A stretch of DNA of 33,775 bases. Source: CAZWVM01 sp964637705. GTDB lineage: Bacteria; UBA8481. The position numbers and the translations under genes are program-made. Where the stretch lies: contig CAZWVM010000011.1 of assembly GCA_964637705.1 (NCBI GenBank), forward strand, positions 1-33,775, in the 5' to 3' direction. Positions 1 through 8,239 of the stretch are shown one piece after another. Each line of letters starts with the position of its first letter. The stretch's first letter is position 1. Below the pieces are notes generated by a model. The model was not told where the DNA came from and did no database searches. It saw only the letters and a program-made list of their open reading frames with translations.

Positions 1-716
1 TCGGCCTCGAGGAGCCGCAGGGCGATCCACCGGCTGTTCGCCAGTTCCGGCGCGATCTCCTTCACCAGCCCCTCGGCCTCCGAAACGACGCCCTCCGTCG
101 CGGACGGCAGGTTGCGCGCCCGTCGCGGACGGCAGGCGATCGTTCCGCCCGACACGCCGGCAATCGTCTCGAGAAGGCGGTCGATCCCCCTCCCGCGCAG
201 GGCCGACGTCATGACGACCGGGACTCCGAGCTCCCCGGCCAACGCTTCGCCGTCCACCTTGATGCCGCGGCGCTCCGCCTCGTCGACCAGGTTCAGGCAG
301 ACGACGGCGCGATCCGTGATCTCCAGCACCTGCAGGGCGAGATTGAGGTGGCGCTCCAGGGCGCCCGCGTCCAGGACGATCACCGTGACGTCGGGCCGCG
401 CGAAGAGGATGAAGTCGCGGGCGATCTCCTCGTCGGTGCTCGACGAGAGGAGCGAGTAGGTGCCGGGCAGGTCGACGATCCGATAGCGCTTCTTCCGGTA
501 GAGGAAGCCGCCCTCGGCGCGCGCCACCGTCTTGCCCGGCCAGTTGCCCGTGTGCTGTCTCAACCCGGTGAGGCGATTGAAGACCGTGCTCTTGCCCGTG
601 TTCGGGTTGCCGGCCAGGGCGATCGTGTAGTCCGTCTTCTCGAGCGCCTCGCCGAGCGGGCGAAGCGTGGAAAGACCCTGGGCGGGGCAGTCGTCGCAGG
701 AGGAGTGCGCGGTCAC
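1..716 (-). CDS. feoB: Ferrous iron transporter FeoB, N-terminal G domain (partial, cut by window edge)
   Basis: FeoB imports Fe(II) across the inner membrane. Only the first ~238 residues are in the window, and they cover the cytoplasmic GTPase domain. All G motifs are visible: G1 GNPNTGKST (residues 36-44), the HTGNWPGKT switch region (55-63), G3 DLPGTYSL (82-89), G4 NLVDEAE (142-148) and a G5-like SALRG. A CDDC pair at residues 7-10 precedes the G domain. The start is GTG at 716, placed by its 4-base GTGA overlap with the stop codon of the upstream DtxR/FeoA gene, which implies translational coupling. The frame is open to the window edge. G4 has Val where E. coli has Met. The membrane permease part lies outside the window. 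Identification is secure from the motifs and the FeoA neighbour. Confidence 0.95.
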   Translation of the reverse strand, partial: MTAHSSCDDCPAQGLSTLRPLGEALEKTDYTIALAGNPNTGKSTVFNRLTGLRQHTGNWPGKTVARAEGGFLYRKKRYRIVDLPGTYSLLSSSTDEEIARDFILFARPDVTVIVLDAGALERHLNLALQVLEITDRAVVCLNLVDEAERRGIKVDGEALAGELGVPVVMTSALRGRGIDRLLETIAGVSGGTIACRPRRARNLPSATEGVVSEAEGLVKEIAPELANSRWIALRLLEA

Positions 717-1744
717 GAGGCGACCCGCCCGTCACGCGTTCGCGTGATACCGATCAGGGCCGCCTGCTCGCTTCGGAGAGCGATCGTCGTTCCCCTCACG
801 CGGTAGGCCGTCGGATCCCCGAGCGTGCTGCGGTAGGCCACCCGGACGGATGTGCCCGGGATGAGGCCGAGATCGAGAAGCCGGCGCCGGTCCGCGCCGC
901 GGAACTGCGGCGAGAGGAAATGCACCACGCCCTCTTCGCCGTCGCCGAGATCCGCCAGCGTCTCGGTCGCGTAATCCTCCTCGTCCGCCGCGGTGCGCGA
1001 GACGCCGACCGCCGCCGACTCCGCCGCGCTCAACCGGTGCTCGCCCGCGTCCGTCCGGATGCGCACGCCCCCGTCCTCCGTCGCCACGACGCCGACGTGC
1101 ATGCCGGGACCGAGCCCGAGCGCGGTGAGGTGGGCATGCAGGGGAGCCGGTTCGTCCTCGATGTGACGGATCACGGCGGTCTCGCCCTCGGCAAGAGCCG
1201 AAAGAGGCCGCGTGAGCGCGGGAGCCATCGTGCCGTCCGAGGAGGGAATCGGGTCCCCGTGCGGATCCCAGAGCGGCTGGCCGAGTCTCCGCGCCAGTTC
1301 CTCGGCTTCCTCCGCCGATGTCGCGTGCTCGGCGTCGTGAGCGCGGCGATGCCATTCCTCCGCGGGCAGGCTCGTCTCGGAGGCGAAATACTGTTCCCAG
1401 AGCCGGTGCACGCGGACGATCCGGAGCGCGTAGGCGCGCCCCTCGTCCGTGAGTTCGACCCCCTGCCGGCCGGAACGGACCAGCCCGCGCGCGGCGAGGC
1501 GCTCCAGGAGCGCCTCCGCCTCGGCCCGCGTCACCCCGATCTCCTCGGCGAGCCGGCCGGCCTCCTCGCCCCTCCCCTCCTCGCACGTGTCGAAGATCTT
1601 CTTCAGGGCGTCTTCCATGAGGATCCGGTCATCGCGACGGCGCGGTCGGGAGAGGGCGCGGCTGTAGCCGAAGCGCGGCAGGAGGAGAAGCCAGGCGCCG
1701 ACCGCCCCGGCCACGACGAGAACCGCTGTGATCGCCTCGATCAT
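713..1744 (-). CDS. Membrane-anchored DtxR-type metalloregulator fused to two FeoA domains
   Basis: A 343-residue protein. Residues 3-22 form a hydrophobic N-terminal anchor followed by basic residues (PRFGYSR, RPRRRDDR). Residues ~45-105 look like a DtxR winged helix (LAEEIGVTRAEAEALLERL, then ELTDEGRAYA). Residues ~106-168 match the DtxR metal-binding and dimerisation core (HRLWEQYF, WHRRAHDAEH, DPHGDPIP). Two FeoA-like SH3 domains follow, at ~178-250 and ~262-335. The second carries RRRLLDLGLIPGTSVRV, typical of FeoA. Family knowledge: DtxR proteins repress iron uptake when Fe(II) is bound, and FeoA supports FeoB. The direct coupling to feoB fits a gene acting as both regulator and FeoA. 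An in-frame GTG at 1759 would overlap the -10 hexamer, so ATG 1744 is preferred. Whether a membrane-tethered form still binds DNA is not known from sequence. Confidence 0.85.
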   Translation of the reverse strand: MIEAITAVLVVAGAVGAWLLLLPRFGYSRALSRPRRRDDRILMEDALKKIFDTCEEGRGEEAGRLAEEIGVTRAEAEALLERLAARGLVRSGRQGVELTDEGRAYALRIVRVHRLWEQYFASETSLPAEEWHRRAHDAEHATSAEEAEELARRLGQPLWDPHGDPIPSSDGTMAPALTRPLSALAEGETAVIRHIEDEPAPLHAHLTALGLGPGMHVGVVATEDGGVRIRTDAGEHRLSAAESAAVGVSRTAADEEDYATETLADLGDGEEGVVHFLSPQFRGADRRRLLDLGLIPGTSVRVAYRSTLGDPTAYRVRGTTIALRSEQAALIGITRTRDGRVAS

Positions 1745-1750
1745 GCGGCC

Positions 1751-1756
1751 ATTATA
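1751..1756 (-). promoter_or_regulatory. -10 element of the feo operon, six bases before the start codon
   Basis: The minus strand reads GTGTATAAT, then GGCCGC, then ATG at 1744. A perfect TATAAT six bases before the ATG places transcription start at about the A of the ATG, so the mRNA would be leaderless. No convincing -35 hexamer was found at 16-18 bases, and no Shine-Dalgarno sequence can fit. Confidence 0.6.
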
Positions 1757-1789
1757 CACCGAATCGCGTCAGTCACCCACATTCGACCG

Positions 1790-2407
1790 CTAGGGGCGCA
1801 CGACCCCCGGCGAGGCCATCAGCCTCTCGACGATCTCGTACATGTTCGATACGCGACCGACCGCGAGCTTCTCCTTCAGCCGGAAGAAATCGAGGCAGGT
1901 TCCGCAGACGAGGATCTCGGCGCCCGCGGCCTCGAGCTTCTTCAGGTGCTCCACCGCCTGAGGTTCCTCCGTGGCGAGCCGCACGCCCGCGTTCATGAGG
2001 ATCACCTCCTCGGGCTTCTGCTCCGACTCCGTGAGGGTGAAGAGGAAGGCGAGCATGAGCTTGGCGCCGAGTTCATCGGAGCCCGCGCCGATCCGGTCCG
2101 CGGCGAGAAGGATCGTCTTCCCCGTCGCCTCGCCGCTCGAGGCGGCCGGGGCCGCCCCCGCCACCGCGGCCGGGACCGCGCCCGCCGCCGCGCCCTCACG
2201 CCTCAGGCGAATCCGGTACGCACCCGAGTCGATCCCGATCGCGTCGATAACCAGCTTGTTCGCGTCGGCGAAGCGAAGGACGTTCTCCTTCGAGGACTCG
2301 TTGTCGACGAGAACGTCGAACTCGGTCTTTCCCGAGTCCACCGCCTGCTTCACCTTGACGACCGGCTGGGGGCAGGCCAGTCCTCGGGCATCGATCGTCG
2401 CGCTCAT
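1790..2407 (-). CDS. yedF: Selenium metabolism protein YedF (TusA-like plus DsrE-like domains)
   Basis: A 205-residue protein of the YedF type found with selD and yedE. Residues 1-70 are a TusA/SirA-like domain with the CPxP motif (GLACPQPVV, Cys12). An Ala/Gly/Pro-rich linker spans ~71-95. Residues ~97-200 are a DsrE-like domain (KTILLAADRIG, EVILMNAGV) with a CGTC motif at 168-171. The Cys residues are candidates for carrying persulfide or perselenide; the family is thought to act in selenium handling, but no reaction has been proven to my knowledge. It follows yedE by a few bases. AAGGAG sits five bases before ATG 2407, which I chose over the in-frame GTG at 2413 that would overlap the yedE stop. 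It is the last gene of the selD operon. Confidence 0.9.
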   Translation of the reverse strand: MSATIDARGLACPQPVVKVKQAVDSGKTEFDVLVDNESSKENVLRFADANKLVIDAIGIDSGAYRIRLRREGAAAGAVPAAVAGAAPAASSGEATGKTILLAADRIGAGSDELGAKLMLAFLFTLTESEQKPEEVILMNAGVRLATEEPQAVEHLKKLEAAGAEILVCGTCLDFFRLKEKLAVGRVSNMYEIVERLMASPGVVRP

Positions 2408-2409
2408 CG

Positions 2410-3483
2410 TCACTCCTTCTCCCTCATCAGGATACCGACCACCAGGCAGAAGGCCAGTCCGGCGAAGACGGCGACCGGGGCGTTCGCCCCGGGACCCGCG
2501 GGCGACGAGGCGATATCGAAGTTGTGGGCCAGCGCCGCTCCCGCCATCATGCCGACCACGAAGACGCTCGCGTCACCGTCTCCTTCACCCGAGAGAACCA
2601 GTTGTCGCCCGGGACAGCCTCCGGCCAGGACGAACGCCAGGCCCGAAAGAGCCATTCCCAGGAAATTCCAGACATGGGACGTATGCGCGATCGGCTGCGC
2701 CTTGCCGGCCGCGATGACAAAGCCCGGGTGGAATTGTCCCAGGACGAGGTTGGCGGCGAACGCCGCCGCCAGCAGGGCCAGGACGCCGTAGAAGAGGTGC
2801 GCGTTGCGGATCAGGATCACGTCGCGGATCGCTCCGACCGTGCAGAAGCGCGAACGCTGGGCGAGAAAGCCGATCGCCAGGGCGGCGACGAGGGAAAGCC
2901 AGGCCGCGGCATGCTGGGAACCCGGTCCCTCGACGCTGGAGGCCAGGGCCGACGGTCTGAAGACCACGAGAGACAGGAGAATCAGGGCGATCAGCGGCAT
3001 CATGGCGCCGGTTGCACGCCGCCCCGGGTAGGAGCGCCCCAGGGTGAATCCCGCGTTGAGGAAGCGGGCGCCCAACGCCGCGCCCGAGGCCAACCCGGCG
3101 AAGCCGATGAGGCCGTTCGCATCACCGCCGGCCATTCTCAAGAGCACGCGCCAGGGGCACCCGAGAAAGACGAGCGCCCCGGTCATGGCGAAGAAGCCGA
3201 GCATGAAGCGAACGGCCGGAGCCGACCCCGCACGGGCCCGGAACTCCTTGAACAGGACCGCCGAGAGCGTCCCTCCCAGGATGAATCCGATGATCTCCGG
3301 CCGCAGATACTGGGCCTTGGCGAACTGGTGAAGTTTCAACGCGCCCGCGATATCCCGTTCCATGCAGGCGACGCAGATGCCCATGTTCGGCGGGTTGCCC
3401 AACGCCTGCAACGCCACGGCGACGACGCCGATGACGGCGCCCACGAAGACCATGCCCCATCGAGAGGCGAAGAACTCCTTCAT
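2410..3483 (-). CDS. yedE: Selenium-associated YedE/YeeE-type membrane transporter
   Basis: A 357-residue polytopic membrane protein of the YeeE/YedE family, which moves sulfur- or selenium-containing substrates such as thiosulfate. It shows the family's conserved Cys/Gly sites: ICVACMERDIAG near the N-terminus, GCPWRVLLRMAGGDANGL in the first half, QRSRFCTVGAIRD in the middle and GGCPGRQLVLSGEGDGD in the second half. The last two are the internal repeat pattern of YedE. The start ATG 3483 overlaps the DUF3343 stop by 4 bases, and AAAGGA lies upstream as a ribosome binding site. A longer open frame upstream (to 3648) is rejected because it runs through the DUF3343 gene. Its place between selD and yedF supports a role in selenium rather than sulfur supply; the actual substrate is inferred. 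Confidence 0.9.
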   Translation of the reverse strand: MKEFFASRWGMVFVGAVIGVVAVALQALGNPPNMGICVACMERDIAGALKLHQFAKAQYLRPEIIGFILGGTLSAVLFKEFRARAGSAPAVRFMLGFFAMTGALVFLGCPWRVLLRMAGGDANGLIGFAGLASGAALGARFLNAGFTLGRSYPGRRATGAMMPLIALILLSLVVFRPSALASSVEGPGSQHAAAWLSLVAALAIGFLAQRSRFCTVGAIRDVILIRNAHLFYGVLALLAAAFAANLVLGQFHPGFVIAAGKAQPIAHTSHVWNFLGMALSGLAFVLAGGCPGRQLVLSGEGDGDASVFVVGMMAGAALAHNFDIASSPAGPGANAPVAVFAGLAFCLVVGILMREKE

Positions 3484-3773
3484 TCCGCTGATTCCTTTCT
3501 TTCCGTCACGATCGCCATGACCTCGTATCGCCGCTCGCGATCCCCGCCAGCGACCCTGTAGAGGGCCTCGATCCTGAGTTTTTCCCTTCCGACGAGAGCG
3601 GGAACCCCTTCGGCGTCCGCGCCCCGGATCCAGAGAGAGAATCCGCATTCGCTCGAGATCGTGCGCGGCGTGGGAACGATCCGGACGGTACGCTCATGCC
3701 GATGAAACCACCGCTCGGTGCTGAGCGCGTCGTGCGTGGTGTGAAACGTCACGACGAAATCCCCGTCGTTCAC
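3480..3773 (-). CDS. DUF3343 protein, putative selenium/sulfur carrier
   Basis: A 97-residue soluble protein matching the DUF3343 family, small proteins with an N-terminal region like FHTTHDALSTERWF and a conserved Ser-Ser-x-Cys-Gly site, here SSECG with Cys43. The family is often found beside selenium genes, and its Cys could carry selenide or persulfide; this is inferred. The GTG start at 3773 overlaps the selD stop by 4 bases (GTGA), and its own stop overlaps the yedE ATG by 4 bases (ATGA). The four selenium genes are therefore tightly coupled. The C-terminal half (REKLRIEALYRVAGG, RRYEVMAIVTERKE) is longer than in minimal family members. Confidence 0.8.
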   Translation of the reverse strand: MNDGDFVVTFHTTHDALSTERWFHRHERTVRIVPTPRTISSECGFSLWIRGADAEGVPALVGREKLRIEALYRVAGGDRERRYEVMAIVTERKESAE

Positions 3774-4819
3774 GGCTCGACCCGGATGAGGCCCGCTTGA
3801 TCCATGCTCTCGCCGATGATCGCGGCGACGTGGCCGGCCGCTCGGAGTTTCTCGACCGCGCGCGAGGCGGCGGGCGGCGGGGCGGTAAAGAGGAGGCCGC
3901 CCGAGGTCTGGGGGTCGAAGAGGAGATCCCCGGCCTCGCGGGGCAGGGCGTCGAGCCCCCTCACGATCGACTGGCGGAACTCGCGGTTCCGGTAGGTGCC
4001 GGCGGGAACGAGGCCGTTGCGGGCGTGGTCGAGCACGTCGGGCAGGAGCGGAAGGGATCCGAAGCGGATCGCGAGCCCCGCACCGGCGCCCGTCACCATC
4101 TCCGCGGCGTGCCCGAGGAGACCGAAACCGGTGACGTCCGTGCAGGCCGACGCCCCGGCCTCCAGGGCGATCACGGCCGCCTCGCGGTTGAGCCGCGTCA
4201 TGGACGCCACGGCGGCAGCGAAGGATGCATCGGAGACCATCCCGGCGCGCAGGGCGGCATTGACGAGCCCCGTGCCGAGCGGCTTGGTCAGGACGAGCGC
4301 CTCCCCGGCGCGGATCGTGTTGTTGCGGAGGATCCGGTCGGGGTGCACGAGCCCGGTGACGGCGAAGCCGAACTTGATCCCCTCGTCCTCGATCGAGTGC
4401 CCCCCGACGAGGACCGTTTCCGCCTCCCGGAGCGCGTCGAGCCCTCCCTGCATCATCGCGCGGAGCACCTCGATCTCCATCGCGTCCTTCGGGAAACAGA
4501 CGACGGAGAGCGCGGTCACGGGCCGGGCGCCCATCGCGTAGATGTCCGAGAGGGCGTTCGCGGCGGCGATCCGCCCGAAGGTGCGCGGGTCGTCGACGAT
4601 CGGGGGGAAGAAGTCGACGGTCTGCACGATCGCCTGGTCGGCTCCCGTCCGGTAGACCCCGGCGTCGTCCGAGGTCGCATAGCCGAGGATCAATTCCGGC
4701 GGCAGGGGCTGTTCCAGCCCGCAGAGCGCGCGGTCGAGGAGTCCCGGCCCCAGCTTGGCCCCGCAGCCCGAGAAGCGGGTGTTCTCGGTGAGTTTCGGCG
4801 CTTTCCTCGTGCCGTCCAT
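3770..4819 (-). CDS. selD: Selenide, water dikinase (selenophosphate synthetase), Cys form
   Basis: SelD makes selenophosphate from selenide and ATP, the selenium donor for selenocysteine, 2-selenouridine and the labile selenium cofactor of some molybdenum hydroxylases. The protein is 349 residues (usual ~345). The catalytic site SGCGAK has Cys19 (codon TGC, not a Sec TGA) and Lys22. Typical AIRS-type segments follow: YATSDDAGVYRTGADQAIV, VDFFPPIVDDPRTFG, LVGGHSIEDEGIKFG, CTDVTGFGLLGHA and FDPQTSGGLL. ATG 4819 was chosen because it gives the family N-terminus and sits seven bases after a TAAGAT hexamer; ATGs at 4828 and 4855 are also in frame. It is the first gene of the selD-DUF3343-yedE-yedF operon. 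No selA, selB or selC is in the window. Confidence 0.96.
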   Translation of the reverse strand: MDGTRKAPKLTENTRFSGCGAKLGPGLLDRALCGLEQPLPPELILGYATSDDAGVYRTGADQAIVQTVDFFPPIVDDPRTFGRIAAANALSDIYAMGARPVTALSVVCFPKDAMEIEVLRAMMQGGLDALREAETVLVGGHSIEDEGIKFGFAVTGLVHPDRILRNNTIRAGEALVLTKPLGTGLVNAALRAGMVSDASFAAAVASMTRLNREAAVIALEAGASACTDVTGFGLLGHAAEMVTGAGAGLAIRFGSLPLLPDVLDHARNGLVPAGTYRNREFRQSIVRGLDALPREAGDLLFDPQTSGGLLFTAPPPAASRAVEKLRAAGHVAAIIGESMDQAGLIRVEP

Positions 4820-4826
4820 GCCGATC

Positions 4827-4832
4827 ATCTTA
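4827..4832 (-). promoter_or_regulatory. -10 element of the selD operon
   Basis: The minus strand reads GTGTAAGAT, then GATCGGC, then ATG at 4819. The TANNNT hexamer seven bases before the start predicts a leaderless mRNA. The preceding GTG matches the bases before the -10 at the feo operon and the radical SAM gene. No good -35 was found. Confidence 0.45.
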
Positions 4833-4937
4833 CACGAGAATATCGAGATGTGCATCCGCGAAGAGCGATCTGAGGAGAACGTGCGGCGAACACGGGAGCC
4901 TTCGGCCGCTCCGGCCGGAACCGCAGCAAAGAACCCC

Positions 4938-4966
4938 TTGATTTTCGCCTATGAAAGCGGTTTCAT
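4938..4966 (+). promoter_or_regulatory. Predicted promoter of the lipoprotein gene
   Basis: TTGATT (4938-4943), a 17-base spacer, then TTTCAT (4961-4966), with the ATG six bases further on at 4973. Both hexamers are only partial matches to the sigma-70 consensus, but the spacing is right and the leaderless geometry repeats that of neighbouring genes. Confidence 0.35.
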
Positions 4967-4972
4967 TAGCCC

Positions 4973-7900
4973 ATGGTGAGGATTCTCCCGGCCGTGAAAG
5001 CCGGCCGCCGCTTCCTGGCGACCGCCCTTCTCTCCGCTTTGCCTGCCTGCACATCGACACCCGCCGCGGGACCCGTTCCGCCCAAGTCCGCCTGGTCCGC
5101 CACGGCCTCGAGCCTGCAGGAGGACCTCTACCCCGCCGCCCGGGCCTGCGACGGCGACAGGGAGACGCGGTGGAGCAGCCTCGCCGAGGATCCCCAGTGG
5201 ATCGAGATCGACCTGGGAAACGCAGCGACCGTGAGCGGGATCCTCCTTCACTGGGAAACGGCCTTCGCCAGCTCCTACGCGGTCGAGATCTTCGACGGCA
5301 CGCGATGGAACCCGGTCTACGCGACCTCGCGCGGCGACGGCCGACTCGACGTCATCCGCTTCGATCCCCGGCCCGCGCGGCGCGTGCGGGTCCGGGGCGA
5401 GAAGCGCGGGACCGGGTGGGGATACTCTCTCTGGGAGATCGACGTCCTCGGGGAATCGGAGGCGATGAGGGCCTCGTGGAACGGCTCTCCCCTCGCCGGC
5501 GCCGGCGTGCTCGGGGACGGCTCCGAGTCCTCGGCGCTCGATCTCCCCGGAACCGGATCGCTCGTCTTCGACCTCGGAAGGCCCTTTGACCTGAGCGGCG
5601 CGCGGATCGACTGGGGCCCGAACCCGGCCGCGCGCGTAACCGCTTTTCTCTCCCCCGACGGCGTCACCTGGACGAAGACCGCCGAAGAGGCGACCGGCGG
5701 AACGTTCGACGTCCTGATGCACGGCGTCCAATCCGCCCGATACCTGCGTCTCGATCTCATCGCGACGGCGGATCAGGACGTCGTCAGCATCGGCGAGATC
5801 ACCCTGCGCGGACCCGGGGAGGTTCTGACTCCCCTCGCCGCCTACGAACTCGCCGCCCTCAAGGCTCCGCCCGGGCGTTATCCCGAGTCGTTGCGCCGAC
5901 GCCAGGTCTACTGGACGGTCGTCGGCATCCCGGGCGACTACCGCGAGAGTCTCTTCGACGAGTACGGCAACTGCGAGCCGAGGCAGGGCGGGCCGATCGT
6001 GATGCCCTACCTCCACTACGACGGCCGTCTCGTCGGCGCTCTCGACGCCCGCGTCTCCACCTCGATGGACGACTCCGCTCCGCTCCCCCGCGTGCGTTGG
6101 GATCTCGATCGCGCCCGACTCGATATCGAGGCCTCAGCCGCCGGAACACCCGGGCGATCGATGACGGCACTCCGCTATACACTCACGAACACCGGCCATC
6201 GGATTCTCGAGGGAGCGTTCTTCCTCTCCGTCCGCCCGGTCCAGATCAACCCCTCCTGGCAGTACGGCGGGCTGGCCACGATCGATTCGCTCCAGGTCGC
6301 CTCGACTTCCTCGGCGACGACCCTCGCGGGCCGGGACGGTCTTCTCCTCTCCCTCTTCGCCCCGGCCTCGGGCGGCGTCCGCCCCTTCGACCGCGGCGAT
6401 GTCGCGCGCGAGATGGAGTCCGATACGGTTCCGGGTTCCGCCTCGCTCGAGAACGCCGGCGATCAGCTCTCCGGCGCCCTCCGCATGCCGTTCCGACTGG
6501 AGCCCGGCGAGAGCCGGACCTGGGTCGCGGCCGCCCCTCACGCCCGCCTCTCTCCATCGGCCCTCTCCGTCGCGCCCCGCACCTCCCTCGACTTCGATCG
6601 TCTCCTCGAGGCCGGTCGCGCCTCCTGGCGCCGACGCCTCGGCGAGGCACGCATCCTGCTCCCCGACCCCGCTCTCACCGATCTCCTCGCGCGCCAGATC
6701 CAGCACGCCCTCAGCAACATGGATAGTGTCGCGTTCCAGCCCGGTTCGCGGCAGTATAAGCGCTCCTGGATCCGCGACGGCGCGATGATCGCCACGATGT
6801 TCCACTACGCCGGTCTCCACGACCACGTCGCCTCCTACCTCGATTGGTACCGGAACTTCATCACGGATTCGGGGCTCGTGCCGCCCAGTTTCCGCGCCGA
6901 CGACCCCCTCGACGCCGGGCCGGGCAGCGGCATCGAGTGGGACGGCCAGGGATGCTACGTCCACGCAGTCGTCGAGCACTACCGCTTCACGGGCGACCGC
7001 GCCTTCCTCGCCCGGCATTTCCCCTCGGTCCTCGCCTCGCTCCGCTTCCTCGTCTCGCTCAGGGAGCGGACCCTCGCGCCCGGCTACATGGCCGATGAAC
7101 CCTCCCCCGAGCGTTTCCGGGGCATCCTCCCGAAGTCCTTCAGCCACGAGGGCTACTATCCCGAGATGCACAGCTACTGGGACGATTTCTGGGCGCTCCG
7201 GGGCTGGAAGGACGGCATCACAGCCGCCGAATCGCTGGGCCGCCGCGATCTCGTCCCCTGGATGAAGTCCCAGTACGACGCCCTGCGCGACTCGCTCGCC
7301 GTGTCGATCGAGGCGACACGCGCACTCAAGGGCATCGCCTACGTCCCCGGCTGCGCGGAGAAGGGCGACTTCGATCCCACCTCGACCTCCATCGCTCTAC
7401 TCCCGTGCGACGAGGCGGGACTCATCGACGAGACCGCGTTGCGCGCGACGTACGACCGCTACTTCGCCGACATCGAGAAGCGGATGAATCCGGGGTGGGC
7501 CGGGGGCTTCACGCCCTACGAGGGCCGCAACATCGCGGCCCTCGCCCTCCTCGGCATGACGGACCGCGCCGCCGCCGTGCTCGGCGACATCGCGGGGCGC
7601 GCCTGGCCGCCGGGCTGGGGGATCCTCCCCGAGGTCATGCTCGGGGATCGCCGCGTCGGGAGCTACATCGGCGACATGCCGCACACCTGGTGCGGCGCCT
7701 CCGTCTTCAATGCCGTGCGGTTGATCCTGGTCCGCGAGAAGCCCGGCCGGATCCTGCTCCTCGACGGGACGCCGCCGGCGTGGCTGAGCGACTCGCGCGG
7801 CGTCTCGCTCGTCGCGCTTCCCACCTGGCAAGGCTCCCTGGACCTCACGGCGCGCACGGAGGGTGAGACCTTCGTCGTCGAGATCCGGGGCGGCGAACGC

Positions 7901-8053
7901 GGCGGCACGAGGCACCTCGCCTGGCCCGCCCTCGGCGGCGCCATGACCCCGCGGCGCGTTCTCGTCAACGGCCGGACTCTCCCGGCGATAGACCCGCGCG
8001 GCCTCGACCTGCCGCCCGGGCGCGTCCGCGTGGAAGCGTTCTACGGCCCCTGA
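4973..8053 (+). CDS. Lipoprotein with F5/8 type C domain and six-hairpin glycosidase-like domain
   Basis: A 1026-residue predicted lipoprotein. A basic N-terminus and hydrophobic stretch end in the lipobox LPAC (Cys26). Residues ~35-165 form an F5/8 type C (discoidin-like) fold, which usually binds carbohydrate (ARACDGDRETRWSS, QWIEIDLG, VRVRGEKRGTGWGYSLWEIDV). A second, weaker domain of the same type may follow at ~170-285. Residues ~560-960 resemble an (alpha/alpha)6 glycosidase, with KRSWIRDGAMIATMF near residue 596, GIEWDGQGCYVHAVVEHYRFTGD, and PEMHSYWDDFWALRGWKDG. The SWIRDGAM segment recalls glucoamylase-like and debranching-like enzymes. Substrate and catalytic acids cannot be assigned. 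It probably acts at the cell surface or in the periplasm on a polysaccharide. It stands alone, divergent from selD. Confidence 0.75.
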   Translation: MVRILPAVKAGRRFLATALLSALPACTSTPAAGPVPPKSAWSATASSLQEDLYPAARACDGDRETRWSSLAEDPQWIEIDLGNAATVSGILLHWETAFASSYAVEIFDGTRWNPVYATSRGDGRLDVIRFDPRPARRVRVRGEKRGTGWGYSLWEIDVLGESEAMRASWNGSPLAGAGVLGDGSESSALDLPGTGSLVFDLGRPFDLSGARIDWGPNPAARVTAFLSPDGVTWTKTAEEATGGTFDVLMHGVQSARYLRLDLIATADQDVVSIGEITLRGPGEVLTPLAAYELAALKAPPGRYPESLRRRQVYWTVVGIPGDYRESLFDEYGNCEPRQGGPIVMPYLHYDGRLVGALDARVSTSMDDSAPLPRVRWDLDRARLDIEASAAGTPGRSMTALRYTLTNTGHRILEGAFFLSVRPVQINPSWQYGGLATIDSLQVASTSSATTLAGRDGLLLSLFAPASGGVRPFDRGDVAREMESDTVPGSASLENAGDQLSGALRMPFRLEPGESRTWVAAAPHARLSPSALSVAPRTSLDFDRLLEAGRASWRRRLGEARILLPDPALTDLLARQIQHALSNMDSVAFQPGSRQYKRSWIRDGAMIATMFHYAGLHDHVASYLDWYRNFITDSGLVPPSFRADDPLDAGPGSGIEWDGQGCYVHAVVEHYRFTGDRAFLARHFPSVLASLRFLVSLRERTLAPGYMADEPSPERFRGILPKSFSHEGYYPEMHSYWDDFWALRGWKDGITAAESLGRRDLVPWMKSQYDALRDSLAVSIEATRALKGIAYVPGCAEKGDFDPTSTSIALLPCDEAGLIDETALRATYDRYFADIEKRMNPGWAGGFTPYEGRNIAALALLGMTDRAAAVLGDIAGRAWPPGWGILPEVMLGDRRVGSYIGDMPHTWCGASVFNAVRLILVREKPGRILLLDGTPPAWLSDSRGVSLVALPTWQGSLDLTARTEGETFVVEIRGGERGGTRHLAWPALGGAMTPRRVLVNGRTLPAIDPRGLDLPPGRVRVEAFYGP

Positions 8054-8098
8054 AGCCATTTCATAAGAATCCTTCTTGATCCATCAGGGTATTTTTTG

Positions 8099-8181
8099 GC
8101 ATGGATATTCAGGATGAACAGAATGATGACCTGCCATTCAAATCTTCGGAATCGAATCCTGCACATCCTGTGCATCCATGC
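8099..8181. repeat. Degenerate long inverted repeat of a dispersed GGATnnnCAGGAT type
   Basis: Left arm (from 8099) starts GCATGGATATTCAGGATG. The reverse complement of the right arm (ending 8181) starts GCATGGATGCACAGGATG. The arms agree at GCATGGAT, CAGGATG and later AG-AT positions, and flank about 30 bases. The segment is AT-richer than its surroundings and non-coding, between the lipoprotein stop and the DUF1801 stop. From memory, similar CAGGATGAACAGGAT-type segments recur in many unrelated bacterial genomes; that link is unverified. Confidence 0.55.
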
Positions 8182-8239
8182 TAAAGAAAACCGGAATCAA
8201 TCAGAAAGCTTTTTGCGTGCGGCAGGCGCCGTCAGCGCC

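Noticed and set aside
96..136. A 16-base direct repeat (CGTCGCGGACGGCAGG) at 96-111 and 121-136 inside feoB
   Set aside because: The 25-base offset is out of frame and the protein reads normally through it; probably chance or an old small duplication.
920..2791. A 623-codon open frame on the plus strand across the feo and yedF genes
   Set aside because: It is antisense to well-supported genes, has low-complexity Arg/Gly/Ala-rich composition and no domain; long antisense frames are expected in high-GC DNA.
3770..4819. Selenocysteine codon in selD or neighbouring selenium genes
   Set aside because: The active site codon is TGC, and no in-frame TGA followed by conserved sequence was found in the selenium genes.
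4820..4855. N-terminal extension of SelD from ATG 4855 with an extra Cys
   Set aside because: The extension runs through the predicted -10 element, and ATG 4819 gives the normal family N-terminus.
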